A DNA stretch of 64,000 bases from Vibrio rumoiensis (GTDB lineage Bacteria > Pseudomonadota > Gammaproteobacteria > Enterobacterales > Vibrionaceae). The position numbers were made by a program, and so were the translations under genes. Below the pieces are notes generated by a model. The model was given only the letters and a program-made list of their open reading frames with translations. It searched no databases and was not told where the DNA came from. Within the stretch, counting starts at the first letter, position 1. Each line of letters begins with the position of its first letter. Positions 56,085-64,000 of the stretch are shown piece after piece. The stretch covers positions 558,001 through 622,000 of the forward strand of contig NZ_AP018685.1 of NCBI RefSeq assembly GCF_002218045.2. Direction: 5' to 3'.

Positions 56085-59000
56085 GTGACCTTGCCCAAGC
56101 GCCTATGGCGAATCTTATTATGGACAATATTAACGATAGCGGTTGTATGGGCTGTTAGCGTCACGTTGCTGCGTCTTTTTCTTCCTAGCCTTGATAGCTA
56201 TCGTGATGAAATAGAATCTCAAATATTGAAATCAACCGGTGTTGAAGTTCGATTTGATTCTATTCGTGGTTATTGGGGTAATATTACTCCAGCGCTAGCA
56301 TTAAAACACGTTCAGGTTTTTTTACCGGGTGAAACTATTCCCATTGTGAGTGTTGATCAAGCGGATGCTGAAATCGATCTTATCTCTTCGTTTATTCATT
56401 TAAAACCTAAGTTAGCCGACGTCAAAATTGAAGGTTTACGAGCGGATCTCAGCCGCTGGCCTTTAATGCCAAATAAAAAGGATGCAACCGCGCCTAAATC
56501 GGATGTCTCTGATGAACCACTAAAAAATGTCCAAAATTTATTTTTACGCCAATTAGGTGAATTCTCTTTAGCCGATTCGAGTATTCAATATCTTTCGCTT
56601 AATGGGGAAATTCGGTTACTCGAAATAGATCGTTTACGCTGGGAAAACAACGTCAATCAGCATAGTGCAGAAGGGGTTGTGAGTATTGCGGGTGCTAATA
56701 TAAATAAAGTTTCGGTGATCGCTAACTTTTCTGAGAACGGGGATTTACGAGAGATTGATGGGCAATTCTTTGTCTCAGCACAAAATATTCGTATTACGCC
56801 TTGGATGCCTAAATATATTAAAGAGTCGACCACCATTGACTCTGGACAAGTGAGTCTAAATTCATGGTTTACGCTTAAGCAAGGCCAACCTACAGATGCT
56901 ACGGTCGAGTTAATGCCTTCTCACTTAGTTTGGGGGGGGAAGGATAACCAGCATCAACTTGATATTGACTATGGTGTGGTGAATTTAAAGCCCCATGCTG
57001 AAGGTTGGAAGGTTTACGGATCAAATCTCTTAATAAAGACGAATGATGGTAAGTGGCCTGAATTTCAATTTTCTCTTGATTGGCAGCCTGAGCATCAAGC
57101 TTTTAATCTTTCACGGTTAGATATCCAAAATCTGACGCCATTAGTTGGGATATTGAGTAATCAAAAGGACTCAATGAAATGGATAGATCATATACAGCCA
57201 TCAGGAACGATTGAAGATATTCGAGTTAATATTCCTAAGCAGAGCGAAAAGCTGACTTATTCCGCGACCTTAAATCAGGTGGCGATTAAGCAATGGGATT
57301 TATTGCCTGGAATTAATAAGCTGTCAGCTACTGTAACCGGTGATACTAATAACGCATCCATTAAGGCAACATTAAAAGATGATGTCGTGCCTTATGGTGA
57401 GGTATTCCAAGCTCCGCTCAATATAGATCAAGGTAAAGTGAACTTAGTTTGGCAGAACTATCAAACTGGTTGGAAACTTTGGGCAGATAAAGTTCAAGTG
57501 TCCACACCAGATCTGTCTGCTATTGGTGAATTTCAGCTTGATTTTCCACAAGACCAATCGCCATTTCTATCTTTGTATGTTGAAGCCGATGCTAAAAAGG
57601 CTGGTGAAACATGGCGCTATTTACCCACTTTAGCGTTGGGACGTGATCTAACCGATTATCTTTCCAGTGCGATTCAAGCGGGGAGCGCTAAAACAGCTCA
57701 GATCTTATGGTACGGTCCTGTCAGTGATTTCCCTTATACCAATCATAAGGGGATTTTTCAGGCTAAAGTGCCGCTAGAAAATGGGCGTTTTAGCTTTGAT
57801 ACCACGTGGCCTGCAATCACCGGTTTGCAGCTCGATCTTCTGTTTGAAAATCAAAGCATGTATTTGCATTCTAATTCTGCAACCTTGATGGATGTGCATG
57901 CGAGCCGAATTGATGGTGTGATTCCTAATCTTGCACCAGATGGTCACATAGAAATTCATGCTAAAGCGCAAGCCGAAGGTGAATCGGTACGTGACTACAT
58001 GATGTCAACGCCATTAGTGGATTCTGTGGGAGCGGCATTGACGGCTGTTCAAGTATCCGGCCCAGTTAGCGCCGAACTGAATTTGTCTATTCCATTCGAT
58101 GGAGGGGATCCTGATGTCAGTGGTTTTGCATTACTAAAAGATAACCCTATTGCGGTACAAACCCCCGCGATTAAGCTTGAGCAAGCAAGCGGAAAGATTG
58201 ATTTTAAAAATGATGTTGTGACCGGTTCAGGGTTAAAAGCCAATTTATTTGAACAGCCTATTGCGTTAGATTTTAATAGCCATACTCAAGGTCAAGGATA
58301 TGCGGTTAATATCGATGTAGTCGGTGATGCCGATATCACTAAGTTAAAGAAACAAACTGATTCTTCTTGGTTACAACCATTATCAGGTAATGCACCTTGG
58401 ACGCTTGGAGTAGACTTGCAGCTTAATGATGTTGGTTTCACCTACCAAATTGATGGTAACTCAGATTTGGAATTTTTAACCAGTCAATATCCTGCACCAT
58501 TAGGGAAAGGGTTAGGGATTAAGGGGAAAGGGCGTTTACAAGCGGCGGGTAATCAAGAAACGGTGAATGCTCGTATCACGCTACCAACCGCTAAATATCA
58601 AGCTGATATTGATATTCGTCATGAAACACCGGTATTGACGGCGACGAATCTTATCGTTGGTCGAGGTGACTTTAAGGTGAGCCCAATTGGTGGGCACTAT
58701 TTCTCGATCAATACCAATAAGTTCAATGCTGATGATTGGTTTGATTTCATTATGGATGGTGAACACTCACTTAATATGAAGCCTGCGGATGTGGATCCTA
58801 GTGTTGTTAAGACGATGCCTAATAAAGGTAATCTTGATTCGACGAGTGAAAAAGAGCTCACCAACAGTACCGCTAGTATCAATATGCCGGCGATTCCGAT
58901 GCCTGAGATTATAAATATTCATACCAAAACCTTAGTGTTGGGTGGTTTAGATTGGCATCAAGTCAAACTCAGTGGGATCCATAAACCACAAGATTGGCAG

Positions 59001-60029
59001 CTTAATTTATCGAGTAGTGAGATTGTCGGTAGTGGGAACTTCCGCAATAAGAAAGATTTAAGCCTGAATCTTAAAAGTGTGCATATCTTTATTCCTGAAT
59101 GGGATGAAAAACAAGATGATGGGGCTCAGCTTATTTCTGATAAAGCGAAAGATGAACCATTAATTACTGAGTTTGATCGTCAGTTCCATCAATACATGCC
59201 GAATCTATCGTTGAAGATTGATGATCTATGGCTACAAGGTTATAAAGTCGGTACTGTCGATATGCAACTTGTACACGATAAAGATAAGTTAGTTTGGAAG
59301 AACTTAGACTTTAAAACCGGTTCAAATCACCTACAAGCAAAAGGTTGGTGGGAGTTATCTGGCGAGAAAAGCCATTCTAATTTTGATTTTAGCTTAACCG
59401 GTAAGAATAACTCAGAGGTGATGGCTCGCTTTGGGATTAACTCAGGTATTCAAAAAGCGTCATTTGATCTTTCGATTACATCGAACTGGGATGGTGCTCC
59501 ATGGTCAGTGAAAACCAATACGCTTAATGGTCACTTGAAAACAGAATTTAAAGATGGCGTGATCACTGATGTTAACGGCGCGGCACGTTTGTTAGGTTTA
59601 TTTAGTTTAGATTCCATTGTTCGTAAGATGAAACTCGACTTTACGGGTGTGTTTGATGACGGTATGACGTTTGATTCCATCAAAGGCAGTGGTGATATTA
59701 AGCGTGGGATTTTTGTCACGAATGATCTTGAGATGGATGGTTCAGCAGGAGATCTATCCTTAAAAGGGCAAGCGGATCTTAATACGCGTTTAGTGGATGC
59801 GGAAGTGACGTTTATCCCTGACTTAACCTCAAGTGTGCCTTTGGTTGCCGCTTTTGCCGTTGCGCCTCAAACCGCGGTGGCGATTTTTGCTATCACCAAA
59901 GTACTGTCACCTGTTGTTGATGTATTTACCAAGGTTCAATATTCGGTGAAAGGCCCATTGGATGCACCGGAAGTGAAAGAGATTTCTCGTAGTCGAGGTG
60001 AATACCAATTGGATAAGTCGGCCAAATAA
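56085..60029 (+). CDS. yhdP: AsmA-like lipid-transport protein YhdP
   Basis: 1,314 residues from a GTG start with GGAGAG upstream. N-terminal inner-membrane anchor (~9-32), a very long periplasmic beta-rich region, and a C-terminal AsmA-like domain with a hydrophobic segment (SVPLVAAFAVAPQTAVAIFAITKVL). YhdP, with TamB and YdbH, moves phospholipid to the outer membrane in E. coli. It is in one operon with rng. Confidence 0.95.
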   Translation: MTLPKRLWRILLWTILTIAVVWAVSVTLLRLFLPSLDSYRDEIESQILKSTGVEVRFDSIRGYWGNITPALALKHVQVFLPGETIPIVSVDQADAEIDLISSFIHLKPKLADVKIEGLRADLSRWPLMPNKKDATAPKSDVSDEPLKNVQNLFLRQLGEFSLADSSIQYLSLNGEIRLLEIDRLRWENNVNQHSAEGVVSIAGANINKVSVIANFSENGDLREIDGQFFVSAQNIRITPWMPKYIKESTTIDSGQVSLNSWFTLKQGQPTDATVELMPSHLVWGGKDNQHQLDIDYGVVNLKPHAEGWKVYGSNLLIKTNDGKWPEFQFSLDWQPEHQAFNLSRLDIQNLTPLVGILSNQKDSMKWIDHIQPSGTIEDIRVNIPKQSEKLTYSATLNQVAIKQWDLLPGINKLSATVTGDTNNASIKATLKDDVVPYGEVFQAPLNIDQGKVNLVWQNYQTGWKLWADKVQVSTPDLSAIGEFQLDFPQDQSPFLSLYVEADAKKAGETWRYLPTLALGRDLTDYLSSAIQAGSAKTAQILWYGPVSDFPYTNHKGIFQAKVPLENGRFSFDTTWPAITGLQLDLLFENQSMYLHSNSATLMDVHASRIDGVIPNLAPDGHIEIHAKAQAEGESVRDYMMSTPLVDSVGAALTAVQVSGPVSAELNLSIPFDGGDPDVSGFALLKDNPIAVQTPAIKLEQASGKIDFKNDVVTGSGLKANLFEQPIALDFNSHTQGQGYAVNIDVVGDADITKLKKQTDSSWLQPLSGNAPWTLGVDLQLNDVGFTYQIDGNSDLEFLTSQYPAPLGKGLGIKGKGRLQAAGNQETVNARITLPTAKYQADIDIRHETPVLTATNLIVGRGDFKVSPIGGHYFSINTNKFNADDWFDFIMDGEHSLNMKPADVDPSVVKTMPNKGNLDSTSEKELTNSTASINMPAIPMPEIINIHTKTLVLGGLDWHQVKLSGIHKPQDWQLNLSSSEIVGSGNFRNKKDLSLNLKSVHIFIPEWDEKQDDGAQLISDKAKDEPLITEFDRQFHQYMPNLSLKIDDLWLQGYKVGTVDMQLVHDKDKLVWKNLDFKTGSNHLQAKGWWELSGEKSHSNFDFSLTGKNNSEVMARFGINSGIQKASFDLSITSNWDGAPWSVKTNTLNGHLKTEFKDGVITDVNGAARLLGLFSLDSIVRKMKLDFTGVFDDGMTFDSIKGSGDIKRGIFVTNDLEMDGSAGDLSLKGQADLNTRLVDAEVTFIPDLTSSVPLVAAFAVAPQTAVAIFAITKVLSPVVDVFTKVQYSVKGPLDAPEVKEISRSRGEYQLDKSAK

Positions 60030-60107
60030 ATCAAGCTGGCTTAGCATTGCACTTGAAACTGAGCCGCGTATTTTAAAGTTGTCGTCGCTTTCACAAGGAG
60101 TGTGAAT

Positions 60108-60932
60108 ATGTCAAAAGTTGCACTAATTCAAATGACTTCGGGGCCTGAACCTCAAGGGAATTTGGCGTTTGTTGAAAAACAACTACAAGCGATGCAGGGC
60201 CAGAAAGTTGATTGGGTTGTGTTGCCAGAAAATGCGATTATTCTAGGGCAGCGAGAAGATTACCATCAATATGCCGAAGCGCTCGCTAATGGGCCTCTTC
60301 AATCGGCTTTAGCGAAATTGGCCTGTGATTATGGCGTTTGGCTTGTGGTCGGCTCTTTTCCTATCCGAGTTGGGGATGACGTCAAAACGACGTGTTTGGT
60401 GTTTTCTTCAGCAGGAGAGCTGCAAGCCGATTACGATAAGCTGCACATGTTTGATGTGGATGTGGATGATGGTCATCAGTGCTATCGTGAGTCGGAAACC
60501 TTTCTAGCGGGTGAGCGAGTCGTGGTTACGCAAACGCCCTTTGCCAATCTTGGGCTTTCTATTTGCTATGATTTGCGCTTTCCTGAATTATTCCAACAAT
60601 TACGTGCACAAGGTGCGGATGTCATCGTGGTGCCTGCCGCCTTTACTTATGTCACCGGTCAAGCGCATTGGGAGCCTTTGTTACGCGCGCGCGCGATTGA
60701 AACCCAATGTTGGATCGTCGCTGTCGGACAAACTGGAATTCATTCTTGTGGTCGCCAAACCTGGGGGCATTCTATGGTGATTAACCCATGGGGCAAGATA
60801 GTTGAATGTTTACCCGAGACAGCAAGCTATATAACCGTTACCATTGATAGCAAGATTAACCAAGACATTCGACAACGCATGCCTGTGATGCAACATGCTC
60901 GATTTGTCCGTCAATTAAAACCCAAACAATAG
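60108..60932 (+). CDS. Nitrilase-family amidase (Nit1/YbeM type)
   Basis: 274 residues from the ATG at 60108 with AAGGAG upstream (a GTG two codons earlier is in frame but worse placed). The carbon-nitrogen hydrolase triad is visible: Glu in LPENAI, Lys in YDKLHMFDVD, Cys in SICYDLRFPE. Closest known group is deaminated-glutathione amidase, which repairs a side product of transaminases. The substrate is inferred. Confidence 0.88.
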   Translation: MSKVALIQMTSGPEPQGNLAFVEKQLQAMQGQKVDWVVLPENAIILGQREDYHQYAEALANGPLQSALAKLACDYGVWLVVGSFPIRVGDDVKTTCLVFSSAGELQADYDKLHMFDVDVDDGHQCYRESETFLAGERVVVTQTPFANLGLSICYDLRFPELFQQLRAQGADVIVVPAAFTYVTGQAHWEPLLRARAIETQCWIVAVGQTGIHSCGRQTWGHSMVINPWGKIVECLPETASYITVTIDSKINQDIRQRMPVMQHARFVRQLKPKQ

Positions 60933-60939
60933 AGTACCT

Positions 60940-62388
60940 ATGACACTTACTAAGGTAGAAAGCGAATTATTAGCGCCGTCGGGATTAACCGATAGCGATA
61001 TTCAAAAAACATTAGCGAGCATTGCCACTCGCCATATTGATTATGCGGATATTTACTTTCAGTCTAGCTGGCATGAGTCATTAGTCTTAGAAGACAGCAT
61101 CATTAAAGATGGCTCGTTTAACATTGACCGTGGCGTCGGTATTCGAGCGATAGCTGGTGAGAAAACGGGCTTTGCTTATTCTGATCAAATCGACATTAAT
61201 GGCTTACAACAAAGTGCCATTGCAGCGCGTGGTATTGCTCAGCAAGGACAACATGCGCAAGTAAAAGCCTTTACTCGCAGCGTGACACCGCAAACTTATC
61301 AAGCAGTGAATCCTCTTGAAAGTCTAGATAAGCAACAGAAAATCGAATTATTAAAGCAAATTGATGCCTACATTCGTAGTAAAGAACCTCTAATTCAAGA
61401 AGTGTCTGTCAGCATTAGCGGTGTTTATGAACAAATTCTCGTTGCCGCTACCGATGGCACTTATGCTGGCGATGTTCGCCCATTAGTTCGTTTATCCATT
61501 TCGGTATTAGCGCAGCGTGGCGATCGTCGTGAACGTGGTAGCGCCGGTGGCGGTGGTCGCTATGGCTATCAAGCTTTCATGCAAACAATGGAAGATGGTA
61601 AAACCCAAGCGATTCACTTTGCCGATGAAGCGATTCGTCAAGCCTTAGTGAACCTTGAAGCCGATGAAGCTCCGGCTGGAACTATGCCGGTGGTATTGGG
61701 CTCTGGTTGGCCTGGTGTTTTGTTGCATGAAGCGGTGGGCCATGGCTTAGAAGGGGACTTTAACCGTAAAGAATCCTCGGTGTTCTCTGGCAAATTAGGC
61801 CAAAAAGTAACGTCTGACTTATGTACCATTGTTGATGATGGCACCTTAAAAGACTTACGCGGCTCATTGAATATCGATGATGAAGGCGTCGAAGGCCAAT
61901 ACAATACTCTGATTGAAAACGGCGTATTAAAAGGCTACATGCAAGATAAGCATAACGCGAGTTTGATGGGGGTTGCACCAACTGGAAACGGTCGTCGTGA
62001 ATCTTATGCTCATTTGCCAATGCCGCGCATGACCAACACTTATATGTTGCCAGGAGAACATACTCCAGAAGAAATCATTTCAACCATCAAGAAAGGCCTA
62101 TATGCGCCTAACTTTGGTGGCGGTCAGGTTGATATTACTTCAGGGAAATTTGTGTTCTCTGCATCAGAAGCGTATTTAATTGAAGACGGTAAAATTACTC
62201 GTCCAGTCAAAGGTGCCACTTTGGTCGGCTCAGGTATTGAAGCGATGCAACAAGTCTCAATGGTGGGTAATGACCTATCGATTGATAAAGGCGTTGGTGT
62301 GTGTGGCAAAGCTGGTCAAAGCGTACCGGTAGGTGTTGGTCAACCTAGTTTGAAACTGGATTCAATTACGGTTGGTGGGACGCAATAA
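60940..62388 (+). CDS. tldD: Metalloprotease TldD
   Basis: 482 residues. Zinc motif HEAVGHGLEGD (~263). With TldE/PmbA it forms the heterodimer that degrades unfolded peptides, trims microcin-type precursors and affects CcdA stability. It starts seven bases after the nitrilase gene. The partner pmbA begins at 63226. Confidence 0.97.
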   Translation: MTLTKVESELLAPSGLTDSDIQKTLASIATRHIDYADIYFQSSWHESLVLEDSIIKDGSFNIDRGVGIRAIAGEKTGFAYSDQIDINGLQQSAIAARGIAQQGQHAQVKAFTRSVTPQTYQAVNPLESLDKQQKIELLKQIDAYIRSKEPLIQEVSVSISGVYEQILVAATDGTYAGDVRPLVRLSISVLAQRGDRRERGSAGGGGRYGYQAFMQTMEDGKTQAIHFADEAIRQALVNLEADEAPAGTMPVVLGSGWPGVLLHEAVGHGLEGDFNRKESSVFSGKLGQKVTSDLCTIVDDGTLKDLRGSLNIDDEGVEGQYNTLIENGVLKGYMQDKHNASLMGVAPTGNGRRESYAHLPMPRMTNTYMLPGEHTPEEIISTIKKGLYAPNFGGGQVDITSGKFVFSASEAYLIEDGKITRPVKGATLVGSGIEAMQQVSMVGNDLSIDKGVGVCGKAGQSVPVGVGQPSLKLDSITVGGTQ

Positions 62389-62390
62389 GA

Positions 62391-62560
62391 TACGAGATAC
62401 GGGGACGCTACGCTAGGGAGCCGAAGAGCTGTTTCGAGTAACGTGTTACGTGTCGCGAGAAAAGATTGAAAGCTTGAATTAAGCACTTGGAATAAAAATA
62501 AACCGGGACTGAGCATGCTTTTGCTTTTTCCCGGTTCTCGAAGCGAAGCGTACTCGGCTC
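62391..62560. repeat. Repeat-bearing spacer between tldD and darP
   Basis: Segments such as GATACGAGATACGGGGACGC, GTAACGTGTTACG and CGAAGCGAAGCGTACTCGGC recall those before mshC and mreB. No gene. Confidence 0.55.
62499..62538 (-). terminator. Terminator of darP
   Basis: AACCGGGA / TCCCGGTT arms. On the minus strand TTTATTTTTATT follows. Confidence 0.75.
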
Positions 62561-62580
62561 TCGCAACTTTCTTTTATCTT

Positions 62581-63102
62581 TTAAAGCTCTTTCAATGCTT
62601 TCAATAATTGAAAGATCTCTCTCGACGCTTTAGGTGGCTTATTGCTGCCTTTTTCTTTTTGAGCTTGGCGAGCTAATTGGCGTAAACGCTGACGATCGGC
62701 GTTAGGGTATTCTGCCATCACATCTTCAATAGCCGGATCGATATCCGTCACAATACGATCACGCAATTCTTCTAATTTATGTAATTCAGCTGTAGCTTGC
62801 GAGTGCTTATTACGTAATCTATCCAGCTCAGCTTGAATGGGTTCAGGATCGATCTGACGCATTAATTTACCAATGTATTGTAATTGGCGGCGCTTTGCTT
62901 CATTGCGAAAACGTTGAGCATTGGCAATCGCTTCGCGTAAATCATCATTTAATGGGAATTTGTCTAAAGATGAAGGCTTTAATCCCACTAATTCTTCACC
63001 CAACTTTTGTAGGGCTTCCATGTCTTCTTTCATCTCGGTTTTGCTTACCCAGATGATTTCCTCTTCTTCTTCCCAAGGTGCTTTTTGGTTTTTACGAGCC
63101 AT
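62581..63102 (-). CDS. darP: Ribosome maturation factor DarP (YjgA, DUF615)
   Basis: 173 residues, highly charged and mostly helical, full length for the DUF615 family. It associates with late 50S precursors in E. coli. Divergent from pmbA, as yjgA and pmbA are in E. coli. Confidence 0.95.
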   Translation of the reverse strand: MARKNQKAPWEEEEEIIWVSKTEMKEDMEALQKLGEELVGLKPSSLDKFPLNDDLREAIANAQRFRNEAKRRQLQYIGKLMRQIDPEPIQAELDRLRNKHSQATAELHKLEELRDRIVTDIDPAIEDVMAEYPNADRQRLRQLARQAQKEKGSNKPPKASREIFQLLKALKEL

Positions 63103-63225
63103 AGTCTCTACTTATTCTTAATATGAGAATGATATTGGTCTATTTTAGCAAGAATTATGGGGAGAAAGCGAAATTCTTGTTATCCTAGAGGTAATAATAG
63201 TGAAATAAATGAGATAAGAGTGGAT

Positions 63226-64000
63226 ATGGACGCAAAACAACAAATCGCACAGCAAAAAATCGAATTGGAAACTGCCGTCGCAAAAGCGTTGGAGACCGCG
63301 AAAGTCAGCGCAGATGCGGTCGAAGTTGCGATCACGAAAACCACTGGTATCAGCGTGACTACCCATGCTTGTGAAGTCGAGAACGTCGAATTCAATAGCG
63401 ATGGTGCTTTAGGGATTACCGTTTACCGTGGTCAATGTAAAGGCAGTGCTTCAACCTCAGATTTGAGCGATCTTGCGATTCAAAAGGCGGTTGCTGCCGC
63501 TCTCGATATTGCTAAGTTTACCTCTCCCGATCCTTATGCAGGCCCAGCCCCTAAAGAATTAATGGTGAAAGAGATCCCTGATTTGGATCTGTTTCACCCA
63601 GATGAACCCGATCCCGATTATGCTTCTGAAATGGCGATTCGTGCCGAGCAAGCGGCGTTAGAGTACAGTGATAAGATCAAACAGAGTGATGGTGCGAGTT
63701 ACGATAGCCATTACGGCATTAAAGTGTATGGCAACAGCCATGGTTTACTCGTGAGCAATGCCTCTAGTCGTCATAGCTTGAGCTGTAGCGTGATTGGTGC
63801 TGGCAAAACGGGTGAAATGGAACGTGATTACAGTTATACCATCGCTCGCCATAAAGATGATTTATGGACTCCAGAAAGTGTTGGTTTACAGGCTGCCAAA
63901 AAAACCATCGACCGATTGGACGCTCGCCAAGTTAAAACCGGTAAATACCCTGTTTTATTCCAAGCGGATGTTGCAACAGGCTTGTTAGGACACTTAGTGA
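63226..64000 (+). CDS. pmbA: TldE/PmbA metalloprotease subunit, 3'-truncated by window
   Basis: The frame opens at ATG 63226 and is still open at the window end: 258 codons of about 450. The sequence is clearly PmbA (TKTTGISVTTHACEVENVEF, EFNSDGALGITVYRGQ, PDLDLFHPDEP, ATGLLGHLV). It is the non-catalytic partner of TldD in the TldD/E complex. The longer GTG at 63220 is in frame but less likely. Confidence 0.95.
   Translation, partial: MDAKQQIAQQKIELETAVAKALETAKVSADAVEVAITKTTGISVTTHACEVENVEFNSDGALGITVYRGQCKGSASTSDLSDLAIQKAVAAALDIAKFTSPDPYAGPAPKELMVKEIPDLDLFHPDEPDPDYASEMAIRAEQAALEYSDKIKQSDGASYDSHYGIKVYGNSHGLLVSNASSRHSLSCSVIGAGKTGEMERDYSYTIARHKDDLWTPESVGLQAAKKTIDRLDARQVKTGKYPVLFQADVATGLLGHLV

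Overview
The window is a chromosomal segment of a Vibrio-like gammaproteobacterium (Vibrionaceae). This is inferred from gene order and from the protein sequences themselves. The run uvrA - galU - qstR - ssb - csrD/mshH - msh genes - mreBCD - maf - rng - yhdP - tldD is the arrangement known around the MSHA pilus locus of Vibrio cholerae chromosome 1. The parE/parC, degQ/degS, rplM/rpsI, petABC and sspAB blocks are also of Vibrio type. No tRNA, rRNA, CRISPR array or phage was seen.

Layout. 1-4 kb: topoisomerase IV (parE cut by the window edge, parC). 4-8 kb, minus strand: a DMT-family permease, degS, degQ and zapG. 8-15 kb: zapE, rplM-rpsI, petABC (cytochrome bc1) and sspA-sspB. 15-25 kb: metA, a CPA1 antiporter, metH, lysC behind a lysine riboswitch, and a class V aminotransferase; MetJ boxes lie in front of metA and metH. 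25-32 kb, minus strand: a PglL-type O-oligosaccharyltransferase, uvrA with a LexA box, galU, and the competence regulator qstR. 32-35 kb: ssb and csrD (mshH).

35-51 kb is the unusual part: a hollowed-out MSHA pilus locus. mshI is cut by an IS630-family element. The machinery and major pilin genes that should follow (mshJ to mshA) are absent. A frameshifted IS110/IS1111-type element and repeat-rich DNA sit where they should be, after which mshC, mshD, mshO and mshP resume. The first mshQ-like gene is split by a second, intact IS1111-type element, and a divergent full-length mshQ paralogue follows in tandem. 51-64 kb: mreBCD, maf, rng, yhdP, a nitrilase-family amidase, tldD, darP (minus strand), and the start of pmbA (tldE), cut by the window end.

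The strongest observation is in the two IS1111-type elements. Both carry a conserved non-coding 3' region that folds on paper into a bridge/seek RNA: an outer stem, an internal loop holding two candidate target guides on opposite sides, a closing hairpin, and a further loop that repeats the element's right terminus. The one base that differs between the two copies in one guide matches the base that differs between their two insertion sites. Other points of interest are an intergenic repeat family rich in CTAG, long hairpin repeats (one of which is the target of an IS1111 copy), a HapR-like half-site before qstR, and two palindromes before the aminotransferase.
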